Source: JAWLDA01 sp041686855
GTDB lineage: Bacteria > Bacillota > Limnochordia > DTU080 > RSA5
Reading direction: 5' to 3'
Length of the DNA: 64,000 bases
Assembly: GCA_041686855.1 (NCBI GenBank)
Contig: JAWLDA010000002.1
Coordinates: 384,280-448,279, forward strand
Part shown: positions 1 to 9,215 of the stretch, one piece after another
Numbering within the stretch: the first letter of the stretch is position 1
How the letters are laid out: every line of letters begins with the position of its first letter
Position numbers and translations under genes: made by a program
Notes under the pieces: generated by a model
The model's database searches: none
The model's input: the letters and a program-made list of their open reading frames with translations, nothing else
What the model was told of the DNA's origin: nothing

Positions 1-92
1 GCACTTTCATCGGCCAGTCGCATCGCCACCGCAGCGCCAATGCCCCGGCTCGCTCCAGTTACGACTGCTACCTTGCCTTCTAGGCACCCCAT
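1..92 (-). CDS. Short-chain dehydrogenase/reductase (SDR), N-terminal fragment
   Basis: Only the first 30 codons are inside the window; the gene runs off the left edge. The reading starts MGCLEGKVAVV and continues with TGASRGIG, the glycine-rich NAD(P)-binding motif of classical SDRs such as FabG, followed by an A-A-V-A-M-R-L-A helix. A GGAG about 10 nt before the ATG at 90-92 supports this start. It is divergent from the LolA-like gene. The substrate cannot be told from this fragment; FabG-like or sugar/alcohol dehydrogenases are all possible. Confidence 0.8.
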   Translation of the reverse strand, partial: MGCLEGKVAVVTGASRGIGAAVAMRLADES

Positions 93-266
93 CTTTACAC
101 CACTCCAAGCGTTGATATCTCGTAATCTCTATGCAAGTGAAGAAGGAAGCAAAACCGATCGCGACGGCAGGAGAGAGGAAGGGATAACCAGAAACAGTTC
201 TGGAAAGCTTCACGTCGTTTAAGATCCAAATTGCCCCGCAAATGTCCAGGAGGAATGTGAGCACGT

Positions 267-1058
267 ATGCCCTCTCCCACTCGACGCCCCGGTCACCCGG
301 TTCGCCCGCAATCATCCGCGTCCACGTGCGCCTTTTCGTGGAGACTGCTTCTTGCCGTAACGCTTGTGGGAGCGCTTTACGGCGCCGTTCCAACCGGATC
401 AATCTACGCCGACGCGCCAACTAAACCGGCAAGCGTCGACGCAGCCGAGCTCACCATCGAGTACATAGCACAGAAGCTAGAGACCAGGATTCAAGATGTG
501 ATTGATATTACGGCCGACATCGCGTTCGTTCAGGTCTCGCCGCGCAACGGCTCGCGCTCCGAGGGCGAGCTGCAGCTCAAAGCGCTCTTCCCCGACTTGG
601 TCCGAGCAGCCTGGACCAGCCCCGACTTTTTGAGCGGCCTTTTGTGGATCCTTGACGTTCAACGCGATCGCTTTACTCAATATCAACCGACGACCGGCGA
701 GGCGCGCCACCTTCCGCTCAGCGATGTCATTGCTGATCAGACGCTGATTCCTATCACACCCGAACAGCTCTTCACATTGCCCTCAAACGACCAGTACGCG
801 CTGGAGATCGAGCAACAACCTCCCTCCGAGGCCGATCAACCCGTTGCCATCGTACGAGCTGTCGACACCCTCAGCGGCAAGACCTTTCGGGTGTGGGTCG
901 ATCTGCAAGACTGGATCGTCACACGGATCGAGTCGCTGAATGCCTCGGGACGCGTAGAGCTTTCCGCATGGGTACAGGAGATTCACATCAATCAAGGTCT
1001 CACTGCAGCCGAATTGCGCGGCCTCCCTCCCGGCACCGTCGAACGACACATGCCTTAA
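267..1058 (+). CDS. LolA-like outer-membrane lipoprotein-sorting family protein
   Basis: 263 residues. A basic N-terminus is followed by a hydrophobic stretch (about residues 25-45, WRLLLAVTLVGALYGAV), so it is exported or membrane-anchored. The rest fits the LolA/LolB-like half-barrel: an N-terminal helix, strands with FVQVSPRNGSRSEGELQLK (lipid-cavity type), RVWVDLQDWIVTRIE and SAWVQEIHINQG. The ATG has AGGAGG about 13 nt upstream, a little far, but no better in-frame start exists. The gene lies 40 nt before an RND pump and is probably co-transcribed. In known systems LolA-fold proteins next to RND/MMPL pumps handle lipids or lipoproteins; that role here is inference. Confidence 0.6.
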   Translation: MPSPTRRPGHPVRPQSSASTCAFSWRLLLAVTLVGALYGAVPTGSIYADAPTKPASVDAAELTIEYIAQKLETRIQDVIDITADIAFVQVSPRNGSRSEGELQLKALFPDLVRAAWTSPDFLSGLLWILDVQRDRFTQYQPTTGEARHLPLSDVIADQTLIPITPEQLFTLPSNDQYALEIEQQPPSEADQPVAIVRAVDTLSGKTFRVWVDLQDWIVTRIESLNASGRVELSAWVQEIHINQGLTAAELRGLPPGTVERHMP

Positions 1059-1098
1059 CTGTCTCACTTAAACATGCGCTCATGGAGGTTCCCCCGAG

Positions 1099-4000
1099 GT
1101 GAACATCGTCCGACTCGCCATTCGTCGCCCCGTCGGGGTGAGCATGATTCTGCTTGCCCTCCTCGTCGTGGGGATCACCTCGTTTCAGAGCGTCGGACTC
1201 GACCTTCTGCCTCACATGGAGTTTCCGTTGGCAGCCATCGTGACGGTGTATCCCGGAGCCGATCCGCAGACCGTCGAAGAGTCGCTCACCAAGCCTATCG
1301 AAGCCTCGCTGGCCACCGTCGCCGGCCTCCAGCGCATGCGATCGACGAGTTTCGAGAACGCCTCCCTCATCCTCATCGAATTTGGCTGGGGATCCAATCT
1401 TGAACGAGCGTTTCGCGATGTACATACCCACATCGAACTAATCGCCGCCACGTTGCCTCCCCAGGCATTAGATCCGCTCGTCGTGAGAGCCGACCCTTCC
1501 CAATTTCCGCTGATGGTGGTGGCTGTTTCAGGAAGTGACGATCTCGTCGAGCTCTCCCGCAACATCGAATCGCACGTAGTGCCGACGCTCCAACGAGTCC
1601 CTGGGGTCGCCTCCGTCTCGACCATTGGAGACGCGCACGAAGAGGTAGCAGTCACGTACGATTCCGAGGCATTAGCAGAGGCAGGCGTCACACCGACCCT
1701 CCTTCACCAGATCTTGGCCTATCAAAACACCGTCGTGCCGGCCGGCGTGGTTGAGAACGACTCCCAACGTCTCACCGTGCGCGCCGGACGGGAGATCGAC
1801 TCTATCGAAGCGCTCCAAAAGCAGCCGATCGCTTTGCGCCAACCATCCGACGAACTCAACGCCTTTGGCATGCTCGCACTGGCCCAGGCGCTCCCCGTAC
1901 GCCTTGCGGACGTCGCCGATGTTGAACGCCGCACAGCACCACAGACGGCATTCACCCAAGTGAACGGGGAGCCGGCCATTTTGCTGCGCGTTTTGAAACA
2001 ATCAGGGGAGAATACCGTCGCGGTTGCCGCCCGCCTCGAACGTGCTATCCACACCCTAGCCGAGGCACCGAACGGCCTTAGCTTTCACCCGCTCGTCAAT
2101 CAAGCAGATCTCATCCGCAACTCCCTCACAAACGTGGCCCAGTCGACCGCTTGGGGCGCGCTCCTGGCCGTCATCGTCCTCTTCCTCTTCTTACGCCGCT
2201 TGGGAGCGATAGCTGTGATCGCCGTCGCCATCCCGCTCTCGGTCATCGCAGCGATCGCCATCCTGCATGCGACCAACACGACGCTCAACCTCATGAGCTT
2301 AGGCGGTCTCGCTTTATCGATCGGGATGTTAGTCGACAACGCCATCGTGGTCTTGGAGAACATCACCCGCCATCGCGAGTTGGGAAAGCCCAGCCTGGAA
2401 GCGGCCAGTGACGGCAGCGTAGAGATCGGACCGGCGATCGTCGCCTCTACGCTGACCACCTTGGTCGTCTTTATTCCCATCACCACTCTCGAGAGCCTGC
2501 TCGGCCTCCTCGTTCGCGACATGGCCATCGCCGTATCGGCAGCCATCGTCGCTTCGTTGGTCGTCGCCCTCTTTGTGGTTCCTGTGGCCGCGTCTCGCTG
2601 GATTCGCGCCACCCGCGCGGAACGCGCGGAGTCAACGCCCACCTCGGGCGAAGGGGCGGCCCATAGCCGTCCCACCTATCTGCGCGAAGTCGCCGCGACA
2701 AAGGATGGGGTCGACCCGTCTCCTTTGGCAGCCAACAGGCGCGACGAGCGGCGGACCGAGTTGGCCCCTCAGCGACTCTATCGGGCACTCCTCAAGCACT
2801 GGCTGACATTGCGGTGGGCGAACGTCGCAATCGTCGTCGTCATCGTAGGCGCCCTCGTTTACCTCCCCGGACGGATCGGCATGATCTTCCTTCCGCCGAT
2901 GGACGGCGGGCTTATACGCGCCCATCTCACTCTTCCCCCGGGAACGCCCACCGCCGTTGCCCACGAGCGCCTCGAACACTACGGCTTAGCTATTCGCGCA
3001 CTTCCCGGAGTTGAGAGTGTCGCCGCCTCCCACACCAACAGTGTCACAGAGGGCGCCGATTTCATGCAACTCCTTGAGGCGAATCAGACCGAGTTTACTA
3101 TCGTCCTTACGCCGGCCGGCCTACGTGACCATTCAGCGGACGAGATCGCCCGTCAGATCGCGGACCTTCCCAGCGCCCCCAACGAGGCGTGGCAGATCGA
3201 GTCTGACCGCGCTTCGGCCTCTTTGGGCGAGGACTACTTCCCAGGCCTCACGCTCCACCTCACAGGGCCCGACCTCAATGTCCTTCGTTCAGTCGCCGAG
3301 ACGGTGCAGGAGCGTATCGCCGGCATTTCGGGTATTGGGCGTGTGCGAACCAGCCTCACACCGCCCCAACCCGAACTCCTCTACCGGGTTACCGATCGGA
3401 GTTTTCAGGGCGTTTTCGCAGGCGGCGAACCGCTCACGGCCGGTCAGGTCGGTCTGTCCCTACGCAACCACCTCACCGGCTCCGTGCCCACCCACGTACT
3501 CATTGACAGCAACCGGCTTCCGGTGGTCCTTCGTCCGAACGCAACAGAGACCCACAGTATCGAGGCGCTCGCAGCGTTCCCAGTCCCCGGGGTTCAGCTC
3601 ACAGACGACGCCAACTCTGCTCGGCCCAAGCTGGGACGCATCTCAACGCTCGAGCGCACAGACGGCCCCCAGGCAATCGAGCACGCCGACCGTTCGCGTC
3701 TAGTCGTGGTGAAAGCCGAGCTCGATGGAGCGGGCCTCTCTGCAGCCAAGAAAATGGCCTTGAGCGCACTGGAAGAGCTTGAGATTCCGCCCGGGTACGA
3801 GATTCGCGTCGCTGGGATTCACCAGGTGATCGAGGAATCCGCTCCCGAATTCATGGGAATACTGCTCCTCGCCGTCCTCTTTGTCTACATCACGATGGCC
3901 GTTCTCTTCGAATCGTGGAGCCAGCCGCTCCTCCTGATGCTGACGGTTCCACTCGCCGCGGTTGGCGCATTGATGGCTCTGGCTCTCTGGGGTCATCCCC

Positions 4001-4377
4001 TCAGCGTGCCGGCGATTGTCGGCCTCATTCTCCTGATCGGGGTCTCCGTAAACAACGGTATTGTCATGGTCGATTACATCAATCAACTGCGGGCCCGCGG
4101 CCTCTCCCCGCGCGACGCCATCGTGCAGGGTGCCACAGCCAGGCTTCGACCGATCCTCATGACCAGCCTAACGACGCTCTTCGGCCTCTTCCCTCTAGCT
4201 CTGGCAGTCGGAGAGGGGAGCGAATTCCAGGTTCCGATGGCGATTGCCGTCTCCGGAGGACTTGTATTCTCAACCCTACTCTCACTCTTTGTCCTGCCGG
4301 GGGTCCTCTCTCTCGTATCGGGGCGCTCCCAATCTTGGGAACGCTCTACTCAGATCACTCCAATTCCGCGTCAATAG
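1099..4377 (+). CDS. RND-family efflux transporter (AcrB/SwrC-like)
   Basis: 1092 residues with the duplicated RND layout: TM1 near residues 10-30, a periplasmic porter domain, TM2-6, a second half starting near residue 570, and TM8-12 at the end. TM4 carries MLVDNAIVVLENITR, keeping the first of the two AcrB proton-relay aspartates with Asn at the second. TM10 carries VNNGIVMVDYINQLR, as in Firmicutes-type members. The GTG start (1099) has GGAGG 10 nt upstream. The linker between the halves (about 485-560) is long, charged and probably disordered. No membrane-fusion protein or TolC gene is visible nearby. Energy would be proton-motive force; the substrate (drug, lipid or surfactant) is unknown. 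Confidence 0.9.
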   Translation: MNIVRLAIRRPVGVSMILLALLVVGITSFQSVGLDLLPHMEFPLAAIVTVYPGADPQTVEESLTKPIEASLATVAGLQRMRSTSFENASLILIEFGWGSNLERAFRDVHTHIELIAATLPPQALDPLVVRADPSQFPLMVVAVSGSDDLVELSRNIESHVVPTLQRVPGVASVSTIGDAHEEVAVTYDSEALAEAGVTPTLLHQILAYQNTVVPAGVVENDSQRLTVRAGREIDSIEALQKQPIALRQPSDELNAFGMLALAQALPVRLADVADVERRTAPQTAFTQVNGEPAILLRVLKQSGENTVAVAARLERAIHTLAEAPNGLSFHPLVNQADLIRNSLTNVAQSTAWGALLAVIVLFLFLRRLGAIAVIAVAIPLSVIAAIAILHATNTTLNLMSLGGLALSIGMLVDNAIVVLENITRHRELGKPSLEAASDGSVEIGPAIVASTLTTLVVFIPITTLESLLGLLVRDMAIAVSAAIVASLVVALFVVPVAASRWIRATRAERAESTPTSGEGAAHSRPTYLREVAATKDGVDPSPLAANRRDERRTELAPQRLYRALLKHWLTLRWANVAIVVVIVGALVYLPGRIGMIFLPPMDGGLIRAHLTLPPGTPTAVAHERLEHYGLAIRALPGVESVAASHTNSVTEGADFMQLLEANQTEFTIVLTPAGLRDHSADEIARQIADLPSAPNEAWQIESDRASASLGEDYFPGLTLHLTGPDLNVLRSVAETVQERIAGISGIGRVRTSLTPPQPELLYRVTDRSFQGVFAGGEPLTAGQVGLSLRNHLTGSVPTHVLIDSNRLPVVLRPNATETHSIEALAAFPVPGVQLTDDANSARPKLGRISTLERTDGPQAIEHADRSRLVVVKAELDGAGLSAAKKMALSALEELEIPPGYEIRVAGIHQVIEESAPEFMGILLLAVLFVYITMAVLFESWSQPLLLMLTVPLAAVGALMALALWGHPLSVPAIVGLILLIGVSVNNGIVMVDYINQLRARGLSPRDAIVQGATARLRPILMTSLTTLFGLFPLALAVGEGSEFQVPMAIAVSGGLVFSTLLSLFVLPGVLSLVSGRSQSWERSTQITPIPRQ

Positions 4378-4469
4378 CTTTTACGGGCTCCGTCCTCACG
4401 CTGCCAGGGCTTGTGCACATAACCCTCGGGGAATGGGTGCATCTTAAGCACGAGGAGGGGGCGTTCCCT

Positions 4470-4841
4470 ATGGAGATTGACGGACGCAGCATCTTTGGTT
4501 ACTTTTCCGACCGCAACGACGCCGAGCAGGCGAAGGAGCAACTCCTTCGCGCCGGCTTCAATGATACCCAGTTGGATTCCGTGCGCCACGACGAGCCGAT
4601 CGGTGCGTCAACCCCCACGCTTTCCGCACAGTTTGACAGCTTAAGCGAGCTCACCTTAGGAACCCAAACGGGTGACGACACCGGCATACTACTCGCAGCG
4701 GACACGGCCGCAAGCGGGATGGCTGGTCGCGGCCAACCGCCCTTGGACAAGGCGTGGCTTATTGTCACTGTAACTGACGGTAGCGACGAGCAGGTAGAAC
4801 GAGCCGTGAAAATTCTCAAAAGTAACGGGGCCGACGTCTAA
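4470..4841 (+). CDS. YflT/general-stress-protein-17M-like small protein
   Basis: 123 residues from the ATG at 4470, which has AGGAGG about 11 nt upstream. It begins MEIDGRSIFGYFSDRNDAE, a beta strand and helix of the kind seen in the heat-induced stress protein YflT domain, where a strand is followed by a helix that pairs residues (EQAKEQLLRAGF). The C-terminus (WLIVTVTDGSDEQVERAVK) repeats a ferredoxin-like strand-helix pattern. The middle (about 45-85) is low in structure. No catalytic motif is seen. The assignment rests on the pattern only, so the role in stress is a guess. Confidence 0.5.
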   Translation: MEIDGRSIFGYFSDRNDAEQAKEQLLRAGFNDTQLDSVRHDEPIGASTPTLSAQFDSLSELTLGTQTGDDTGILLAADTAASGMAGRGQPPLDKAWLIVTVTDGSDEQVERAVKILKSNGADV

Positions 4842-4900
4842 TGCGTCGATCTAGACCGCATCCTGATTGAATACGCTGGGTTACCAAGGGGGCGAGCCGG

Positions 4901-5155
4901 ATGGCGGACTGGCACGTTTGGGCAGCGCTCAGCGCCATGCTTGCACTGGGTGGATACGTGGGTGTGGGCCTTTTCTTGCGAGAGTTCAGCGGGGCGTGTG
5001 TCGCCGTTGCTTGTGCATCCGCGTCTCTCGAGCTCTCCCATGAACAACAGCTTCATGTGTTCTTCCTTGTTTCAGGCCTCCTGCTCGTCGTCCAACGGAC
5101 ACGCAGACGCAGACGCTCCATCGGCCATGCGTCGCCCCCTCATGCCCAACAGTGA
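4901..5155 (+). CDS. Small two-helix membrane protein, unknown function
   Basis: 84 residues, not recognised. Two hydrophobic segments (about 8-26, WAALSAMLALGGYVGVGLF, and 51-64, HVFFLVSGLLLVV) flank a short polar loop. The tail RTRRRRRS is strongly basic and would stay cytoplasmic. AAGGGGG lies about 8 nt before the ATG. The gene ends 9 nt before the penicillin-binding protein and is probably translated with it. An overlapping reading in another frame lacks a good ribosome site. Confidence 0.45.
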   Translation: MADWHVWAALSAMLALGGYVGVGLFLREFSGACVAVACASASLELSHEQQLHVFFLVSGLLLVVQRTRRRRRSIGHASPPHAQQ

Positions 5156-5164
5156 GGGATTCTC

Positions 5165-7357
5165 ATGGGCATAGTCAGCCTGTTGCGGCGTCACGGGCGC
5201 TTGATCGCTCTTTTGGCGCTCGTCGCTCTCCTTCCTGTCGCAGTGACGGCCGCACGGGGAGCGTGGCTCATCGCACAACTCGAGCCTGGAGCCGCCAATC
5301 GCGCCGCTGTCCTCTACGACGTCCACGGAGAGCTCTTGACGACCCTTGGCGAGCGCCGCAGCCCATTCGTTCCATACTCTAAGATCCCTACGGAGCTCGT
5401 CAACGCTGTCGTTGCCACTGAAGACAACCGCTTTTGGCGCCACCGAGGTGTGGACATAATCGGCATTGCCCGAGCAGTCATTGCCAACTTGCGTGCGGGC
5501 GAGCGAGCCCAGGGTGCCAGCACCGTTACCCAGCAGTTGGCTCGGAATCTCTATCTTAGCCGCGAGAAGACCTTTATGCGTAAGTTCCAGGAGGCAATCT
5601 ACGCGATCCTCCTTGAGCTGCGCTTCTCCAAGCGACAGATCATGGAGCTCTACTTAAATCGCATCTACTACGGGGAAGGGGCTTATGGAATCGGTGAAGC
5701 GGCCCGCACCTACTTCGACAAGTCGACCGAGGAGCTGACACTCGCTGAGAGCGCACTCCTTGTGGCCGTGCTGCGCGCCCCCAGCGCGCTCTCTCCTCAC
5801 AACAACCTTCCTGAAGCCCGCGAGCGACGCAACCTCGTCCTCCGCCGAATGAGAGAGTTAGGTATGATCACGGAAACAGAGCAGAGGCTGGCGACGCTCT
5901 CTGCGGTCGCCCTCACCAACCGACGTGGCGGCACAGCCCCCTACTTCGTCGACCACGTCCGTTCATGGCTGGTGGACCGCTTCGGAACGGACATGGTGTT
6001 CAGTGGCGACTTGCGAGTTTGGACAACCCTTGATCCCAAGGTGCAAAGCGCTGCCGACCGCTCCCTGGCAGACTCCCAGGGGGCAATCGTCTCCCTCGAC
6101 CCGACTTCAGGAGCGATCTCCGCTCTAGTTGGGGGACGGAGTTATTCAGAGAGCCAGTTTAATCGGGCGACTCAGGCGCGGCGTCAGCCTGGCTCCGCGA
6201 TGAAACCCTTCATTTACGCCGCTGCACTCGAACGCGGCTGGCAGTTGAACGACCTGGTAAACGATGTGCCCCAAGCGTACGGAGAGTATACCCCCGAAAA
6301 CTTTAAGGACGAGTATTGGGGCACCGTCACGCTCAAGCACGCACTGACTGAATCGCTCAACAACGGCTCCGTTTGGCTCTTGCAACAGATCGGTGTGGGC
6401 GCGGGGTATGAGATGGCGCGCCGTCTGGGTCTCAGCCTATCACGCGAAGACCGCAATCTTGCCCTCGCGCTCGGAGGCATCACCCACGGAGTAACGCCTC
6501 TCGCGCTGGCGGCCGCCTACGTGCCCTTTGCAAACGGAGGGGTGTACCATCCGCCGTTCGCGGTGCGGGAAGTGCAGACCGCCCAGGGAGAAGTGCTCTA
6601 CCGCCATCAGGGTAGGGATCGCCGTGTCCTCTCGCCGGAAGTGGCGTACTTCATCACGGATATGCTCCAGGATGCCGTGAACTCGGGGACCGGTGTGGCG
6701 GCCAACATCGGGCGACCTCAGGCCGGAAAGACAGGGACGACCAATGGGCTCGTGAGCGCGTGGTTTGTGGGGTATACGCCGCAATTGGTCGCCTCCGTCT
6801 ACGTTGGTGAAGACGACCGCACACCACTGAACGGCGGCGGCGGTACGTTGGCAGCCCCGATTTGGGGTCGCTTTGCTCTGGAGGCGCTCCAGGGGATTCC
6901 GGTGCTGAGTTTCACTCGTCCATCGTTCGTCGTAGACGGCGTTGTCGTCGACATCTTCACCGGCCTTCGAGCGAATGAAGCATGCGCCTACCGTGAAGTG
7001 AGCAGCTTTGTTCGTGGCCAAGAACCCCAACAGTACGCTCCATGCTCATGGGGTGTCGCGCAGCGCCCGCAGCCGACACCCGACTTCGGGCAAGCCGAAG
7101 CGCCCTGGGGCGACACCTCTTTGGAGGGCTCTCCGCCTGCGCCGCCTACCCCCACTACGCCGGATTCGGGGGATACGCCCCACTCACCGCCGTCCTCATT
7201 GACCGCGCCTTCGAATCCGGATCCCGCTACCGAAGGCGCGCCTCGACTGGAGAGAGCTTTTGATGCGGAGACCGTCGAGTCCAACGGCCCGAATGAATCT
7301 GAGAGCGAGCCGGCGACGCCCCTCTCAGACTGGCCCGGCCACATCGTCCCGTACTGA
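5165..7357 (+). CDS. Class A penicillin-binding protein (transglycosylase/transpeptidase)
   Basis: 730 residues, bifunctional peptidoglycan synthase. One N-terminal TM helix (about 12-36) is followed by the GT51 glycosyltransferase with catalytic Glu86 in ATEDNRFWRHRG and the motifs GASTVTQQLARNLYL and KRQIMELYLNRIYYG. The transpeptidase domain has S344-A-M-K347, S397-L-N and K522-T-G, so all catalytic motifs are intact. The last 100 or so residues are rich in Pro, Ser and acidic residues and probably disordered in the periplasm. The ATG has GAGGG 6 nt upstream. It is a PBP1A-type enzyme; ponA/pbpF or mrcA naming is not decided by the sequence. Confidence 0.95.
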   Translation: MGIVSLLRRHGRLIALLALVALLPVAVTAARGAWLIAQLEPGAANRAAVLYDVHGELLTTLGERRSPFVPYSKIPTELVNAVVATEDNRFWRHRGVDIIGIARAVIANLRAGERAQGASTVTQQLARNLYLSREKTFMRKFQEAIYAILLELRFSKRQIMELYLNRIYYGEGAYGIGEAARTYFDKSTEELTLAESALLVAVLRAPSALSPHNNLPEARERRNLVLRRMRELGMITETEQRLATLSAVALTNRRGGTAPYFVDHVRSWLVDRFGTDMVFSGDLRVWTTLDPKVQSAADRSLADSQGAIVSLDPTSGAISALVGGRSYSESQFNRATQARRQPGSAMKPFIYAAALERGWQLNDLVNDVPQAYGEYTPENFKDEYWGTVTLKHALTESLNNGSVWLLQQIGVGAGYEMARRLGLSLSREDRNLALALGGITHGVTPLALAAAYVPFANGGVYHPPFAVREVQTAQGEVLYRHQGRDRRVLSPEVAYFITDMLQDAVNSGTGVAANIGRPQAGKTGTTNGLVSAWFVGYTPQLVASVYVGEDDRTPLNGGGGTLAAPIWGRFALEALQGIPVLSFTRPSFVVDGVVVDIFTGLRANEACAYREVSSFVRGQEPQQYAPCSWGVAQRPQPTPDFGQAEAPWGDTSLEGSPPAPPTPTTPDSGDTPHSPPSSLTAPSNPDPATEGAPRLERAFDAETVESNGPNESESEPATPLSDWPGHIVPY

Positions 7358-7368
7358 TGCAAGAGCAC

Positions 7369-7413
7369 AAAAAAAGCCCCCGCCATCCCAACACGTGAGT
7401 GGATGGCGGGGGC
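7369..7413 (-). terminator. Intrinsic terminator of the ribosomal super-operon
   Basis: Read on the minus strand, a 13-bp GC-rich stem (GCCCCCGCCATCC with GGATGGCGGGGGC, 7376-7413) is followed at once by seven Ts (complement of 7369-7375). It lies 30 nt past the rpsI stop. On the plus strand the stem has no T run, so it mainly serves the minus strand, though the hairpin could also slow transcription from the PBP gene. Confidence 0.92.
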
Positions 7414-7442
7414 CAACGTATGTCCGAACTGACGCTGCTCGA

Positions 7443-7841
7443 TTAGCGCTTTGAGAACTGCGGCGCTTTGCGGGCCTTTTTGAGACCGTACTTGCGACGC
7501 TCCTTAGCCCGGGGGTCACGCGTGAGGTACCCAGCCCGTTTCAGCGGAATCCGGTACTCACCATCCGCCTCGAGAAGGGCTCGGGCAATACCGTGTCGCA
7601 CGGCCCCAGCTTGTCCTGAGGTGCCGCCGCCTTGAATGTTGACGTACACATCAAAACGATCCTCAGTCTTGGTGACGCGCAAGGGGGAGCGTACAATCAT
7701 CTCCAAAACAGGACGCCCAAAGTACTCAGAGGCGTCTTTGCCGTTGACGACGATCTTGCCGTTGCCTGATACGAGTCGCACCCGGGCAACAGCGCTCTTG
7801 CGGCGTCCAGTTCCGCGCAGTTGATCTTCAGCGATGGCCAT
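7443..7841 (-). CDS. rpsI: 30S ribosomal protein S9
   Basis: 132 residues. The family core is clear: GRRKSAVARVRL near the start, NGKDASEYFGRP, and the basic C-terminal tail KYGLKKARKAPQFSKR whose last residues contact P-site tRNA. The ATG at 7841 is chosen because GGAGG lies 6 nt upstream; a TTG one codon earlier is too close to it. It follows rplM by 15 nt, the usual rplM-rpsI pair, and is the last gene before the terminator. Confidence 0.97.
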   Translation of the reverse strand: MAIAEDQLRGTGRRKSAVARVRLVSGNGKIVVNGKDASEYFGRPVLEMIVRSPLRVTKTEDRFDVYVNIQGGGTSGQAGAVRHGIARALLEADGEYRIPLKRAGYLTRDPRAKERRKYGLKKARKAPQFSKR

Positions 7842-7856
7842 CAAAAACCTCCTCCC

Positions 7857-8297
7857 TTACGCTTCCACGTCCAACGGTTGTGGTTGCTGTGCTTGATGCG
7901 GATGCTCGGCTCCGGCGTACACTTTGAGCTTACGAATTTGACGACGCCCCAAGCGGTTGTGCGGGAGCATGCCCCATACGGCGATCTCAATCATCCGCTC
8001 AGGACGGGTCTCCTGCATCTGACCGGCCGTGCGTGTTTTGAGTCCACCGGGATATCCGGTGTGGCGGTAGTAGACCTTTTTCTCCGCTTTATTTCCGGAG
8101 AGGTGGATCTCACCCGCGTTGACCACGATCACGTGGTCTCCCATGTCGACGTGAGGCGCAAACTTTGGATTGTGCTTCCCACGCAGTACGTGTGCGACTT
8201 GACTGGCCAGTCGACCCAACGTCTTTCCCTTGGCGTCAACAATGTACCATTTTTGATCAACGTCGGCACTCTTAGGCATGTACGTCTTCTGCAACAC
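7857..8297 (-). CDS. rplM: 50S ribosomal protein L13
   Basis: 146 residues. Recognisable blocks are KWYIVDAKGKTLGRLAS, HVDMGDHVIVVNAGEI and VWGMLPHNRLGRRQIRKLKVY, the signature of L13. The start is GTG with AAGGGGG 5 nt upstream; an ATG six codons later has no good ribosome site. A sigma-A type promoter at 8404-8433 lies about 110 nt upstream, so rplM-rpsI can be transcribed separately from the rest of the locus. Confidence 0.97.
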   Translation of the reverse strand: MLQKTYMPKSADVDQKWYIVDAKGKTLGRLASQVAHVLRGKHNPKFAPHVDMGDHVIVVNAGEIHLSGNKAEKKVYYRHTGYPGGLKTRTAGQMQETRPERMIEIAVWGMLPHNRLGRRQIRKLKVYAGAEHPHQAQQPQPLDVEA

Positions 8298-8403
8298 ACT
8301 GTCCCCCTTGCCTTATCTAGCTGGTCCCTTCGACGTCACGGGGGATCGAAGAGCAGCGGAAATCCAATCTACTCGCTCTTTTGGAAAAACAAGTCCACGG
8401 TCC

Positions 8404-8433
8404 ATTCTAATATAGAGCCCAAACCGGTGTCAA
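8404..8433 (-). promoter_or_regulatory. Sigma-A type promoter for rplM-rpsI
   Basis: On the minus strand TTGACA (8428-8433) and TAGAAT (8404-8409) are separated by 18 bp. The -35 overlaps the last codons of truA. The transcript would have a leader of roughly 100 nt before the rplM GTG; Firmicutes often carry an autoregulatory L13 leader here, but I cannot confirm its fold by eye. Confidence 0.7.
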
Positions 8434-9209
8434 GGAGTATTACCTGCAATCGAATCACTCCCTGATGGGTACCGCACCCAGCGCAACACCAGCCCGTGTG
8501 GTGGGGCGGTCGGCCCAGCCTGAGCCCTGTCGCCTGAATTCAAAGCCTCACTGATCCAGGCGACGCGCCGCTCCCCCTTGGCGACACATAAGAGCGACCC
8601 GACGATCGTTCGTACCATGTGGTAGAGGAACCCATCCGCTTCGACTCGCAGGGTGATCAAAGGACCACTCCTGTCCACGCTGCACATCATCACGGTGCGC
8701 ACCGTCGAGTGCACCGTCCGATTGTTTCCGGAGAACGCCGCAAAGTCGTGGCGCCCCACGAGCCGGCCCGCCGCTTGGTCCATAGCATCCACATTAAGCC
8801 GGCCGCGAACAAAATAGGCGTACCGGCGGTGCAAGGGCGACGGGAAGGTATCGTTGTAAATCGAGTACTCATACATCTTCGAAAGCGCGTCAAACCGGGC
8901 GTGAAACGAGTTGGGTACGTGTTCGCACTTGACGACTGTAAGATCATCGGCCAGGACAGCATTCAGCGCGTGGGCGACCCTATCATCAGGAATCGCCGTG
9001 CTCGCAGTACGCACATTGACGACCTGTCCACTCGCGTGAACGCCGGTGTCGGTCCGCCCGGCCCCGACGATCTGTGCGTTCTCGCCCGTTAGACGTTGCC
9101 ATGCCTCGGCCAACTCTTGCTGCACCGTACGTAGCCCGGAGCCACGCTGCGTCTGAAAGCCGTGAAAGTCGGAGCCGTCGTAGGCGATCGTCAACTTGAG
9201 ATTGCGCAT
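8430..9209 (-). CDS. truA: tRNA pseudouridine(38-40) synthase
   Basis: 259 residues. It isomerises uridines 38-40 in the anticodon arm. The catalytic aspartate is Asp54 in GAGRTDTGVHASGQV; the N-terminal KLTIAYDGSDFHGFQ and the C-terminal FLYHMVRTIVGSLL are family hallmarks. The ATG at 9209 is preferred over the GTG one codon before, because GGTGAGG sits 4-5 nt from the ATG. It follows ecfT by 6 nt, the conserved ecfA1-ecfA2-ecfT-truA order of Firmicutes. Confidence 0.96.
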   Translation of the reverse strand: MRNLKLTIAYDGSDFHGFQTQRGSGLRTVQQELAEAWQRLTGENAQIVGAGRTDTGVHASGQVVNVRTASTAIPDDRVAHALNAVLADDLTVVKCEHVPNSFHARFDALSKMYEYSIYNDTFPSPLHRRYAYFVRGRLNVDAMDQAAGRLVGRHDFAAFSGNNRTVHSTVRTVMMCSVDRSGPLITLRVEADGFLYHMVRTIVGSLLCVAKGERRVAWISEALNSGDRAQAGPTAPPHGLVLRWVRYPSGSDSIAGNTP

Positions 9210-9215
9210 CACGCC

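Noticed and set aside
7..264. Minus-strand reading with two hydrophobic stretches and GAGAGGG before a GTG at 264
   Set aside because: It overlaps the well-supported SDR start by about 85 nt in another frame and ends in a non-conserved tail. A short real membrane protein here cannot be excluded, but the evidence is too weak to annotate.
3915..4469. Upstream extension of the YflT-like protein
   Set aside because: It would overlap the last 460 bases of the RND gene in another frame; the ATG at 4470 has its own ribosome site.
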